A stretch of DNA of 64,000 nt, taken from Chamaecyparis obtusa. Taxonomy: Eukaryota > Streptophyta > Pinopsida > Cupressales > Cupressaceae. This document shows positions 44,780 to 57,620 of the stretch, piece after piece. The stretch spans positions 253,001 to 317,000 of the forward strand of contig BSBK01003565.1 of NCBI GenBank assembly GCA_027943335.1, given 5' to 3'. The notes below the pieces were generated by a model, which did not search any database, was not told the DNA's origin, and saw only the letters and a program-made list of their open reading frames with translations. Positions within the stretch are counted from its first letter, which is position 1, and the number at the start of each line of letters is the position of its first letter. A program made the translations under genes and the position numbers.

Positions 44780-46654
44780 CATTTTAACTGCATTCATGAT
44801 TTCATATTGTAACTCAAAATTATAACTTGTGAAAAAATATAACCTTGTTTCATAACTTCACATGACTTTATAGAACTTTTCGGCCAAACCTGCGCACACA
44901 ATGAAGGAGAAAACATGCATAACTTTTGATTCAATTAATATTTTCTCATGAAACCTGACCACATTGTCAATAATAATGTCACAAACCTCCCTACCAAACC
45001 GTTTTGTGCTAGCTGCTAAGAAAATCCAAATTTAATTGTTTAATCACCTTGCGCAAAATTGAAGTTTTGAAATTTCAACCATCGGAAGGCAATTTGACCT
45101 GAAAATTTTCCACATTGCTCGAAATATTACCAGGAACATTCCCATTAAAAGATTGTGCACCAGCTTTGATGGATTTTCAAATTTAATCGTTTTCGTGATT
45201 GTTAACACATTGCATATCTGCTCCTAAGGGTTTTGATCAAAACAGCGAAGGTTCTACTTTGAAATAGAAAGACTCAGAATTTGAGGATGATTAGGGGCCT
45301 TTTTGACTAAAAGTAAAAGGTAGTCAATAAGATAGCTTTGATGCAACTGTCTAAAATCAGGCCAGTTTAAAAACAGGTCTAACAAAACACTTACCCAAAA
45401 TGGAAGCACTAACAAGAGTTTGAATTGCTGTGATTGGAATATGAAAAAGAATTTGGATCGCTAACATTTAGCATTGTAGATTTATAGTCATACAGAAATC
45501 ACCATACAAGAAAGAAAAAGAATTGCAACTCTTGAATATAAGTTGCCACAACTTTAGACCCTGCAATGAAAAAATTGCATCACCACAATTCTTGGGAATA
45601 TTATTGTCTTATGCTGATTGGAAATCGCTACCAAATACACCAGTTCTGATTTGCCAATTCTGCTATTGACAAAAAATTGAGCTACAATTTTTGGTAATCA
45701 GCTCTTTGAAAGCAGCCACAAACTTATCAACAAAATCTCATATGCAGACTCAACAAAGATTTTACGGTGAACTTGATATGCTTGTCGATTTGAAGCTCAT
45801 ATACAATCTCTGGATGAGATCACCCCAAGTCTGAATCAGGTGTTTTTCATCCACTAATTTAGCAATGAAAATAAGGGAAGTTTTGTCCTCCAATACCAAA
45901 CCTAGAGGATTTGCATCCTCAAGTTAATTGAACCAAACTCCAATGCTCCAACAAGGAGTAGAAATCAAAAATAAAATAGTTGATTAATATTCCCCCTTGT
46001 ATTTGCTTGGCCTCTCTTAAATAGAGATTATCCCCAAAAGACATACCTCATCAAATTTCCTTCATGACCTTAGATTGATATTTGAGAGGAATTATTTAAA
46101 ATAAACTTTAATTACAAGAGACCTTATTTTATATTTTAGCTTAAGGCCCTCTTCATTATATTTTTAATTCCATTTGCTTTGGGCAAAATATCAGGACACA
46201 TGCAAAAATGTATGTTGGGCATTTTGGATTTCAACGTGGCTTAATTTGGACAAAAGGGCATTAATTTCTATTGTTAAAGATCTTAATACCAAGGCAGATT
46301 GTCATATTGATGATCAAATTGCATTCCAATGGACAATGGGCAGGCTAGTTATGAGGAGGTGGGGTCTAATCACAATTCAAGTTCATAAAGCAAAAATTCA
46401 AGCCATGATCTCTTGTGACATAGCAAGGAGCTTGAAAAACTAAGTTAGGCCTCTGAGGCTCTAATGATGATTTGTGATTATTTTGCAAAGACTTGGCTTT
46501 GCGCATGAACAATATAAGCTTTATCTTCAAGGATGAGGATCTAGAAATCTAGAGTGTCTTCTCCTTTTCTATCCCCTAGAGGTATTATCCATGATGATCC
46601 GGAGATGTATCTCCCACACCCTCAAACGTTCTCGGAGACAAAGACACATGTCCA
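44780..46654. other. Non-coding region
   Basis: No supported gene. Style (TTATATAG-like promoter words, long AT-rich text near 45960-46150) suggests old gypsy LTR DNA, but no ends could be set. Confidence 0.4.
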
Positions 46655-47355
46655 TGTTGGCATTAACTGGTAGTAAGGAAGTGGTAGTAAGGAAGTGACC
46701 GGTATATGGCAAAGCGGTGTTGTCATTGATGTCCAAAGCTAACATTGGTCAAACAGTGAACAGGTGACAATAATAGAAAACAGGTACAATCAACGAGAGA
46801 GACTGGTTAGGAAACCGGTGACACATATTGAGAAAGAAGAAGTACTGTGACCAGTGAAGTCACTAACCGGAGCAGTGACTGGTAAGTATATGACCGGAAC
46901 CAAGGAACCGAGAATAGAGGAACCGAACCGGTATAGATAGAGAAAAGAAGAGTGACAGGTGAAGACAAAGACATGTACACTAGACAGAAAAAAGAAGAGT
47001 CTCGAGTGAAGACAAAGACTTGTACACTACCTAAGGTGATATATCATTGAGACCGCTGAACCAGTGAAAGTCATAGTTGACAAGCACTGAAGTGACTCTT
47101 CTATCGAGATTTGTTGCACAAATCACAGAGGATTTTGTGTTACGGAAAAGATCGGTGCAAGGCACAATTGAAGGATTTAATGGCGAAAGTTAAGGCATTA
47201 AAACATGGCGGAATCTCAAGTAAAGGAAAGTATGTGGCAAGCATTTGTTGTTTGCTTTATAAATCAGAAAAAGCGTTTTGCATGCATCCATTGTTTCCTC
47301 TCAGAATTGAAACTCAACTAGATGATGGATCCAAAGGAGATCTTTGCGAAGGATG

Positions 47356-50300
47356 TGTTGATGTGAGTTTTGTTCCACTACAACATGCAGAATCAAACAC
47401 TCAATGTTTCAGAGTGAAACATTAAATATTCAACTCTCTCTTGATATAAGGTCACTTCTTATGCTAAGCCTGCAAAGTAAGATCACAAGGTGACTTCAAG
47501 GTTCTTTTACTATGGATACTCGCTCAGTTAAAATGATGTGATTGTTGGTTATGACTTAAGGGGACTTACGCCAGTTCATTCAAGAGTTGTCAACTACTTG
47601 CACTTCTAATGATTTAGCCTTACAATGCGCAATGAAAATATACTTTGATTTTCCAATATTCAACTTCTCAACTTAACTTTTACTACTACTTACTATGAAT
47701 GCAAGGAATCATGGATGGACTTGGACTCTACTAGATGTGATCTCACCAGCGACTCCACCCATCTAGTGCAAGCTTCTAAGGAACAATCGAATGGTTTTCA
47801 AATCAATATCTCCTCTTCAATCCCATCAAATGGATGCAAACTAAAGATTCAATACCAATTGAAATTAAGTGCTTTCAATCATCGGCTTACCACACAAGGC
47901 ACTCCTACCATTAGCAAGAGGCTAGTGGCCCGGATTCGTTGAGTCAATCAAGTAAACATCCACAATTACTTTCATCCAACTAACTACTTCTAAACAACAT
48001 GAAATGAAATCCTAATCTAAGTGAGGAAATATGGATCACCATGCAATAATGCAAACTTGATCACAACAATTCACCATGCAAGACACAACAATGAAAAGTA
48101 GAGCAAATTTGACATTATATTAGCAACAATTCTCCAACAAGTCCTTTTTTACAAATGAGAGAGGTGGGGTTTATATAGGAGCCCCAAATACAGTGAACAA
48201 CCAAGATTAAGAGTCAAAAATCTAAGATCAAGGGCCCAGATTAATCCATTACAAACCCTAATTAGGGCAACCCAAAGTAGCCAATAGAAATGAAGCACCA
48301 CAAAATTAGCCAATGAGAAAATTCAAAGGGCCTAAAGACCAATAGGAAGCAAGGAAACTGCCAAGTCATTATACAACTCATCATCATGAACATGCATGCC
48401 TCTTTTCTCTTTCTCCCTTTTAGCAAAACTAATGAGCTTAAGTAAAATTTCACTAAGTTCCTTCATGTCGATACTAGGAAGGCTTATTGCAATCTTTATC
48501 ATAATTTCACTTCCTTATCCTCATGATTTCTTCATCGCTCTTGGACATCTTTCTCTTGGATGGCTGGACTTTGTAATGCTTGCACCCTTGGTATTTCTTC
48601 CTTCATTGTTTGGAATTCTTCCTTGCCCTTCGGACTTGATCCTTATGTCCTTGTCCATGTTCCAATCCTATCTTTGGTGTTAGAATCATTCTTGAACATT
48701 CCTTGGTGTATTTGTTTGATCCTTATGGAAATTAATCTCTTTGGACTAGTCCTCCTTCAATGCTATCATTGGTCCTAGGCTTGAACTTGTCTTCCACCTT
48801 CCTTTGTTCACTTCTTTGCAACAATCCTTGCCTTTGATCCGAACGAGATTCCTAGTACAAAGCTCGAAGTCAGTACGGTCTTAAATGACTTAAACAAAAT
48901 AATAAATTTCAGACTTTTAAATCCTTGAGTTAGTCCTTGAATTCAATGCAATGAATAAAAATTTCCATCCAAATAAGGTCATGAATTGAATAAGCATTTG
49001 GAGAAGAATCTTAGGACAATAAAATGATCAAACTTAACCACTTGAATGATAAAATCAGACTTCTACCAATAAAGGGAGATATCTGATTTTCTGAATATAC
49101 CTTATGATAAGTCTGAAAACAAATCAAAATAAGTCCTAACATTTCACTAAGTCCGCACACATCAAGATCCATGGATTCATATGCACACTATGAGTTAAAA
49201 TTGTGAAGCAATCCATGCACAAAATCCAACCTTGACTTGAAATTTTTTGTGGACAAGTCTGAAAATGATTTATAATTAATCCAAACAATGCTTAGATTTC
49301 ACGCACAATGATTGAAATTAGAGTTCGGAACCTAAGATTGTATTTATCCATGTTTATCCATGTGTTAGAACAATGATCCATCACTTAAAATAATAAAATC
49401 AGATTGTAGCAAAGTTCTGGTTTTCTGAAGACAATCCATGGATAGGTCTGAAAATCATCCAAACATTAGTCCAAACACCAATTCAGACAAGATCCAATCA
49501 GCACTCATGAGTTTGATGAAGGCACGAAGTAATTTAGCTTGGATAAAACCCTTTGTCATAATTCTAATTTTCTAAATACATGTCTGCAACTTACCTTATT
49601 CTGCGTGAATTCAGTCCTCAAACTTGATGATTTAGATGCAAAATAAACCCCCAATGACTCAGCAACAACTTCTTTTGTGATTGGATGAAAAGGTGAATTA
49701 TGAGAGTTTTCTTAAAAATCGCCCCTGTTATAGAAGTCTGCAGACCTGGATCTAAAACTCGTGTCTTCAGACTTTAGAATGGTTGCAAAATGGTACCAAA
49801 TGATGCCCAAAAGGTCTGCAATATGGTTAGGATCAGACTACAATTAAAAAGATAAACCCAGATTTGACAAAAATAACAATTCTCAGAAGTTGTTTTCAGA
49901 TTTTCGCTCATAGCAGCTTTACCTTAGCCTCCCAATGGCTGGCAATGGTTGTAAAAGGTTGGCCTTTGGCCAAGGAAGACTCAGCCAACAAATTTGGGCA
50001 GCCTTGCCCCTTAGATTATTTTATATGATTTTTTGAAAAAATCACCTCTATTCTTGAAGTTTTCAGATCTGAGCATGCATACCTCAGATTTAGCCCTCTA
50101 ATGGCCTCCAAATTGATGCCCAAGGATGGGGGACTGGTTCAGAATGAGTGCTTGGCAATTTGGGCACTTGGAATAATTTCTATGAATTTCTGAAAAAATT
50201 TGTCAATCTCATAAGTCTGCAGATTTTGGACTGATAATCTCTTTTCCTTGGCCTTCTAATATCTTCCAATGCCTTAGAAAAAGTTGCCTTAATGCTTGCA

Positions 50301-51875
50301 ATCAGCCATGGATGGAAGGAGAAGTTGGAAGAAGTGGAACAATTCAAGAATGAAGTTGCTTCTCATGGAGTCTTGCTTCAAATTTCAGCTTGCCTTGCCC
50401 TTGCCTTCCAAAATTATTCATGTTTATAACAACAACACCCCTCCTTTTATACTTGTTTTTGCCTCTTAGTTGCTCTCCACAAGCAATGTGGGATAAAAGA
50501 TTTACCACCTTCTAGAAAGTTCCACATTGACTTTATGAATTTCCCACATTAACTTTAATTAAATAATAAAAATCTGCCATAAAGGGAAATTCAACTCATG
50601 CTTGGACTATTAAAATCTGCCTAAGTCCACAACTTGTATGGACTAGTAACCATGTCCCAACTCCAATTCCATCCATGCAAGGTAGGGAAAATCGGTCAAA
50701 GTTTGGACAAAAATCCACTTTATACATAGAAAAAACTTTGATCTTGCTTTGCTATCAAAAGGGAGGAGAACCGGCCTTAGTATGGACAAATTTGACACTT
50801 TAAAAAATTTCACAATTTGGCCCTCAAAAGGAAATTCGACCCAAGCATGCACAACTCCCACACTTAGAAAATTTTCACATCTCAAACTTGCAAAAGGGGA
50901 AATCAAGCCATGTCCGTACACTCTTGATACTTAGAAGAAATTTTCCACTCCATGTTAGCCCCCAGGGGAAAAACGACCCATGCATCGACTAATTTGACAC
51001 TTAGAAAAAAAAAATTTGGAATTCATACTTGCCATGTAGGGGAAAAACGACCCAGGCTTGGACTATTCCAACACTTAGAAAAAAATTCACTTTCCCCATC
51101 CAATCCAAGGGAAAATCAACCCTAGTCTGGACAACTTCCAGACTTAGAAAAAATTTAGCTTGTGCACTCAATCTTGGGGGAAAATCGACCCCTATCTGGA
51201 CACTTTCCAGACTTAGAAAATTTTCAACACTCCAAGCTCGAATCAAGGGAAAAACGACCCCTGTCTGGATTTTTCAAACACTTAGAAAATTTTCAAGTAG
51301 AATTCATCCAAAGTGGTGGAAATTCATGTTATTCCTGGATTTTAACCCCAACACTTAGAATTTTTCAGGGAAGAGGCCAATTAATGAAGGGAAATTCATG
51401 TATAGTCCGGATTTTGATCAAAATATGAAGGGAAATTCATGTATAGCTTGGATTTTGATCAAAATATTAAGGGAAATTCATGTATAGCTTGGATTTTGTG
51501 TGTTTTTATAAAGAAAATTGATTTTTTTATTGGGATTTTGGCCATTTTGTACATAAAAAATTAATTTTATAAGGGTTTTAAGGCTCTTATGCATGGAATA
51601 TGCCTTTATATGGAATTTTGGACTAATTGACTAGCCAAAATTTAGATACACTTAGAATTTTACATTGAACCCATTATAACATGACCCCGACAAACTTTAT
51701 TTTAATATTCCCACTTTAAAATCACAATCTGGCTAGTTGATTTCTCCGTTAACTCTCCGTCTTTTAAAGCTCAAAATTGCCCAATGCAATGCCAAAATTT
51801 GCCGAAATTAACGACTACGAGCAAAAGAGGGGGACCCCATTTGCAATGGGGTGATGGTGTGAAAACCTCACAACA
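47356..51875 (-). mobile_element. Gypsy solo LTR, 4.5 kb, minus orientation
   Basis: It is flanked by GGATG at 47351-47355 and 51876-51880. Minus-strand ends are TGTTGTGAGG and CATCAACA, canonical TG..CA. The CCCATTGCAAATGGGG block near its start and several interior blocks match the LTR at 21100-23470. No gag, pol or primer site is seen, so it is read as a solo LTR despite its length. Non-coding. Confidence 0.7.
50690..51430 (-). repeat. Tandem array of about 70-80 bp units in gypsy LTR
   Basis: Eight to ten diverged units, each with GGGGAAAAACGACCC-like and ACACTTAGAAAATTTTCA-like words. In element orientation they lie in the first third of the LTR, where U3 enhancers lie. The related LTR at 21100-23470 lacks the array. 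Confidence 0.8.
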
Positions 51876-52617
51876 GGATGCAACATGCAAAAAGCGGGAA
51901 GGGCAGGAAGTCTATTTATTCTTCAGTCAGTGAAGAATATCGTTTGCCTTCTTTCTGCCAAAGAGAAAGAGTGAACCTGTACGTTGAGCAAAGCGACGGT
52001 AAGGGAAAAGGAGAAGAAAAGGTGAAGATAAGAAGAAGAGAAGGGTGTGCAAGGAAGCGCAACATTCTGAGGAGAGCATACCTGTCATGCCTGGTGATGA
52101 CTCTCAGCTGATGAAAACAACGATCTTATCAAGCTCAGCAAAGCCATCTCAAAAATATCTAACCCTCTATTGCTCTCTAACAATTGCAATAGAAAAAATC
52201 TCAGTATTTGGGTGGACATTAACAGATCCCTTGTATTAAATCCCTTAACCGGGTGACATCGAGTAGATGTTCTAAAGTCCTCTAACAAGGCAGGCTTTAG
52301 CAAGCCTTATTTCTTAAATCTTTTAACCAGGTCGCATCTAACAATGTGTTTGTAATCTTTTAATAGGGAAGGCTCCTAACAAGGCGCACTTTAGAAGAGT
52401 GCGAAATTTGTGAGTTCTACTCACACTGTGGTTTTCTCCCGCTTTGGGTTTCCACGTGATACATCTGGTGTTCTCTACTGCTCTGATCTTGTGACAATTA
52501 TTTCTTTGATAGGATCTGTTCTACATGCAGTTATAGTTAGATAATATCAAATTGTTTTCAAGTTTTAGTGGGTGTTGATTCACCCCTCCCCTCTCAACAC
52601 CGGTTGGGACCATCAAT

Positions 52618-52630
52618 TGGTATCAGAGCC
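52618..52630 (+). other. Copia-3 primer-binding site (tRNA-iMet)
   Basis: TGGTATCAGAGCC, two bases after the LTR. Confidence 0.92.
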
Positions 52631-52675
52631 AAATTCCTTTTCTGTGCTACTTAACCGCAACAAGAAATAGATCAA

Positions 52676-54106
52676 ATGATGAGAAAGGAAGGACCCAGGT
52701 TTTCTAAGGAAAACTTCAGTTTATGGTGTAGCAGAATGAAGTTGTACATGAAAACAACCGGAGATCAGTTCTGGAATCATGTAATTATAGATTACAGCGA
52801 ACCCACTAGTACCTTGACTGTTGATCAACTGAAGATCAGAAGCGAACACACAGTTGCTCTGGATATGATAGCTAGTACGCTCCCTGACCATGTCTATGCG
52901 GAAATTGAACATCTGACTACACCTTGCCAAATTTGGGCAAAGCTAAAAACCGTGTACGAAGGCGACCCACATGTTCAAAGAGCAAAAGTAGAAAGCCTCA
53001 GAGGCAAGTACGATGACATGAAGATGAACGAAGGAGAAAACATTGAGTACTACAACAATAGAATAAAAGAAGTGATGAACTCCATCAAAAGTGCTAGAGG
53101 AACACTGAGTGAGGAAGATGTGATAAGCAAGATACTAAGGATGCTAAGGCCACAGTATGCTATCAAATCTCAGCCATACAGGAGCTTAGATCAGTGAGCA
53201 CATCTCAAGTCACCCTTGACTCTCTTATCGGTAAGTTGACTGCTTTTGAATTAAGCAATTCTGATAACAGCTTACCCATGTTAGATGATGCTTTTAAGTC
53301 CTCTGTGAATATTGCTTCCATCAAGAAAGGAAGAGAGACCGGTAATAGTTTTACCGATAAGTCTGGTCATTTCACTGAAAATCTACTCTCAGAAGAACTA
53401 GAGCAGGATGAGTTTGAAGCACTCATCGCAAGGAGATTTCCAAGAGGAAAATGGAAGTACAAAGGGAAAGGTGTCCAGAAAATGAAAATTAAAAAAAGTT
53501 CAACCGATTCAAGAACAAAGGAAAGGAGTACTACCTTGCTAAGGAAGGTGTCACAGACAATGAATTTGAAGAATCAGGAGATGATGAAATTGTCTTTGTA
53601 GCAATAAAAGAAGAAAGCAGATTGATAAGTGAAATGGTACTTATCTCTAGATCCCATCAATATGAGGACTGGATCATTGACAGTGGATGCACTCACCACA
53701 TGACTACTGACAAAAAAAAGTTCATCAACCTGAAGCTAAATGATGGTGGATCAGTGACTTTTGGTAACAATGCTCCATGTGCTATCAGAGGCAAAGGCTC
53801 AATAGCACTTGGCAATGAAGCTCTCTGCGAAAATGTGTACTGGGTAGAAGGACTCATGTACAATCTAATGAGTGTGGCTCAACTGAACAACAAAGGATAC
53901 CTATTGGAGTTTGGACAAGGTTCTTGTATTGTCAAGAATCAATCGGGAGCTCATGTCGCCACCGATAGATAGAGCAAAAGGAACCTGTTCTACCTGAACT
54001 CAACCGAGGAGGTTTGCCTCATTGCTACTGCAGAAGAGGAGATAGAGAAAACTTGCCTCAAGGCAAAAGAGCACAATAGCTGGTTGTGGCACAAAAGGCT
54101 CTACCA
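52676..54106 (+). pseudogene. Copia-3 gag, protease and integrase N-terminus
   Basis: Gag starts MMRKEGPRFSKENFSLWCSR and has the copia gag core (IWAKLKTVYEGD, NNRIKEVMNSIKSARG). A frameshift near 53170 shifts from frame 2 to frame 1. The CCHC knuckle is reduced to a terminal RCPENEN remnant that follows KYKGKG directly, an internal deletion. A second shift near 53495 leads into the protease frame: DWIIDSGCTHHMTTD is the Asp protease site. After TAG at 53970, KEHNSWLWHKRLYHIN is the start of the integrase zinc domain, where the hAT element interrupts. Confidence 0.87.
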
Positions 54107-54114
54107 CATAAACT

Positions 54115-57100
54115 CTAAGTTATTGGGTTCACCCTTGGACCCCTCCAGACCGGCCCGGGTACGAACTGGTTTGTGGTCCGGGTCTGGTTCGCCTGTGGGT
54201 CCGGGCAGGGTTCAAAAATTCGGACCCAGTTCAAACTGCAGGCCCGAACAATCGAACCCGGGAGGACCACTTCCAAAAATAACGAACCCCGGGCGAACTG
54301 CACCGAATTTCGAGGCTTGGACATTACTTAAGTGACAAAGTTTGCAAAATTTTATATTTTTTTGACATCCGGAACCCTAAAAGGTGGTTATGAAAGCCTA
54401 ATTTTTGCTTCTCATTCTCATTTGTGGTGTGCAAGTAGGTTATTTTGACTTGAGCAAGAGCAAAAGAGCAAGTTTTTGGTAGTGCAAGGAGGAGTTGGAA
54501 GCTTGGTTTTTGAGCTTTCTTCAAGTGTTTGTACCTCATACGTACACCTTTGCAAGCTTACAATGAGTAGAGGTAAGTTCTTGTTTCATTTGTTTTTCGT
54601 TTTTGTTTAAATTTATTTTTTTTTCATTTCTCTTTCATTCTACATAGATCTTAGCCATCTTTAAAAAAATTCTATTATTTTTCATTCTCTTGCTTTTAAA
54701 CTTTAAAGTTTTAAGTTTTATATTGAATAATGAATATGTATACAATTTGAAATTTCTTCCCATAGGAAAAGGAACTACAATGGCATCTACCTCTTCCTCA
54801 CTAGGCAATACCGAACAAAGAATAGAACCCCACTTTGATTCTCCTTTGTGGAAACATGTTGATATTATAAGAGCCCTTCCAGGAGGTGGTGCATTCCGTT
54901 GGAAATGTGAGGGTTGTGATGTAGAAAGAAATAGCTCATATTTTCGTGTGGTAGGCCATTTGTGTGGATACCCTGGTAGAGGAGTCCAGAAATGCCCTGG
55001 AAAAAGAGGTGTACCTGTACCCAATGAAACTGTACTAAAGTATATTGAAGAGCATGAGGCAGCAGAGGAGAGAGAAGAACGTAGACAAAATTCAACTGAT
55101 GGCATTGGCAATAGAAGTAAAAGTAAAAAAAAAGCAAGCGTAACACAACCCCCACAGATCTTATGATAGAAGACCACCCCTTTTTTACTACCTCAGCTAC
55201 CCATGAGCCTGAAAAAGAACCCCTTGGCCTTACACACAAAAGAAAGGGACCACTAGAAACTGCATTTCAAAATCAAAGTCGGAAAATTGCCGACATTGAT
55301 GTGGGAAGATGCTTGTATGCAAATGGGTTGTCTTTTAATGTTGTTCGCTCTCCATATTGGAGACAGATGTTGAAAAGTGTCAATGAAGCTCTAAGAGGGT
55401 ATCAGGGCCCCGGTTTTGAGAGAGTACGAACCGCCTTGTTGGATCAAGAGGTCAAGTGGATTGATGATCAATTGAAACCCATAAAGGATTCATGGATTGA
55501 GACAGGGGTATCAATTGTTTCAGATGGGTGAAAAGATGCTAGAAACCGTCCCTTGATCAATGTCCTAGCGGTGTCCCCTAAAGGGGCAATATTTTTGAAA
55601 GTGGTGAATTGTGAGGGACAAGTAAAAGATGGGCCATTTATTGCTAATATTCTCATCTCTGTCATTGAACAAGTGGGTGCTAATAATGTTGTCCAAGTCA
55701 TAAGAGACAACGCAAAGAATTGTAGAGTTGTTGGTTTGTTGGTTGAAGAGCGATATCAGCATATCTTTTGGACACCTTGTGCAGTCCATTCACTCAATCT
55801 TATGCTACAAAAAGTTGGAAACACAATTGAGTGGATCAAGGAGGTGTATGCAGAGGCTGAGGACATCCAGATGTTCATCACAAACCATCACATGACTCAA
55901 GGAATATTCAGAATGTTCTCACGTTTGGAGTTACTGAAGGTAAGTGAACTTGAACTAAAGTTAGTAATTTAAATTTTTTTTTAAATCAGTGACTTACAGT
56001 TTCTGATTTTCATTTTTTTATTGCGTAATGTGTATTCTTTTATAAAGTATGTATCTAATAGTTGTATTTTTTTGCTCTAATTTATGTTACAGGTTGTTGA
56101 AACTCGTTTTGCATCAAATTTAATCATCTTGAGACGACTTGTGCAAGTGAAAGAGGCACTTTACAATATGGTAATCAGCAACAATTGGGCTATATGGAAG
56201 CAAAGCAACGGTGAGAGGGCAGCCAAAATAAAGAGAAGGATATTGGATGACTTATGGTAGGAACGTGTGGAATATATCATTAAGTTCACCGAGCCCATTA
56301 TGAGCATGCTTAGGTACACTGACATGGATAGGCCTAGCCTTGGAGAGATCTATGATGGCATAGACTCAACGCTTGAGCATATCAAGCAAATTGTAAATGA
56401 AAAAGAGCAAGATCTCGAAGAGACCCTCTTCAAACAATTGCAAGCAATAGAACGATGGAACAAAATGACCACTCCTCTATATTTGTTTGCCTATGCATTG
56501 ACGCTCAAATATTATAGCAACCAATATCTTGATCTACCAGGAAGGCTACCATCCTATAGAGATTTAGAAGTGTCTGGTGGATACAAGGCAGCATTTGAAA
56601 GACTCTTTCCTGATGATGATATGAGAGATTTGATTACAAATGAGTTCATAGAGTTTGTGAATGCAAGAGCTCTAAGTAATGATGCTCTTCGTCATCGGTT
56701 TAGGAAGGATGCTCATAATTGGTGGTACCTCCATGGCCAAAGATTCCAAACATTGCAGCCCCTTGCAATAAAAATTATATCACAAGTAAGTTTTATTTTT
56801 AATTTTTTCAAAAAAATTAGCTTACTTTATCTTCATGACTAGCAAGTAATTTTTATAATTTTATTTTAATTGCTTACCTTGTCTTGTCTTCATAGGTTGC
56901 GAGTTCATCTGCATCAGAAAGAAATTGGAGCACATATTCTTTCATCCACTCAGTGAAGCGCAATAGATTGCAATCAAAAAGAGCAGAGAACTTGGTATTT
57001 GTGCATTACAACTTGTGTCTTCTCTCACACAAAAGTAAACTGTACAAAGAAGGGAACATGAAGAGTTGGGTTGTAAATGCAGAGCTTGCGGACTTGGATG

Positions 57101-57612
57101 CTTCCACTTCTTGGCTTGCACTTGATGATTTTTAAGATTTTGACGCCAATACTATTGTCGTTGCTGCTGATCCCATTGGCCTTAGCTCTATTGCTGAGTC
57201 AACTAATGTTGAAGAAGAAGATGAAGATGAAGATAAAGATTAATACATGTTTAATTCATTAGTTGAACTTGAAAGTTTGAAACAATGATACTTGAACTTG
57301 ATGTTATGATTTAGTTTTAATGTTTTGAATCTTTGATGTTGAACTTGAAGTATATGATGGTATGATCACGATTCTGAATTCATGATGCTATGATGATAAG
57401 TTTATGGTGTTTTTGTTGTTTTTATGATACTATGTGACATTCTAATTTTAACTCATGCTTCTAGGCTTCATAAATATGTATATATATATTTTTTTTAAAA
57501 AATTACATGTTTTTTTCAAACCCGAACCCAAACCCCTTTTCAAAATTTTGTCGAACTTGCGAACCGGTTCTTCATACCCGAACTTGGAACCGAACTCGAA
57601 CCGGTAACTTAG
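54115..57612 (+). mobile_element. hAT transposon, 3.5 kb, with TIRs and 8-bp TSD
   Basis: The TIRs are CTAAGTTATTGGGTTC at left and CTAAGTTACCGGTTC at right (reverse complement). The TSD is CATAAACT (54107-54114) and CATAAACC (57613-57620), one mismatch, 8 bp as expected of hAT. GC-rich GAACCGG-type subterminal words occur at both ends (54120-54310 and 57520-57605). It encodes a four-exon transposase with stops. Removing it restores the YHIN/FDSI reading of the copia-3 integrase. Confidence 0.93.
54563..57243 (+). pseudogene. hAT transposase, four exons, interrupted
   Basis: The enzyme excises and inserts the element. Exons: 54563-54572 (ATGAGTAGAG, MSRG), 54766-55939, 56093-56785 and 56896-57243, all with GT-AG introns. 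Exon 2 has a BED-like zinc finger (WKCEGCDVERNSSYFRVVGHLCG) and a DUF659-type segment (VSIVSDG stop KDARNRPLINVLA, VIRDNAKNC). Exon 4 carries the hATC dimerisation part (SSSASERNWSTYSFIHS, LQSKRAENLVFVHYN). Breaks: a frameshift near 55163, TGA at 55529 where Trp is usual, TAG at 56258, and TAA at 57133 before an acidic tail ending at 57241. The size is about 740 codons, normal for the family. Confidence 0.9.
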
Positions 57613-57620
57613 CATAAACC

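Larger units (their letters stand above)
46655..52615 (+). repeat. Copia-3 5' LTR, interrupted
   Basis: It starts TGTTGGCATTAACTGG and ends GGGACCATCA, two bases before the primer site. About 1.44 kb without the 4.5 kb insertion. CGGGTGACATC and AACAAGGCAGGC-type blocks at 52240-52400 recur in the LTR at 19131-20189. Confidence 0.75.

Noticed and set aside
46174..46443. 89-codon open frame
   Set aside because: No domain resemblance, no splice or promoter context, and LTR-like surroundings.
47111..47425. 104-codon open frame starting before the gypsy solo LTR
   Set aside because: It crosses the copia-3 LTR / gypsy LTR junction (TSD GGATG at 47351), so it is a chimera of two LTRs.
47143..51870. 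Alternative insertion limits with AGGAT as TSD
   Set aside because: AGGAT also repeats there, but it gives ends TTTGTG..CACAAC. GGATG gives canonical TGTTG..CAACA ends and was preferred.
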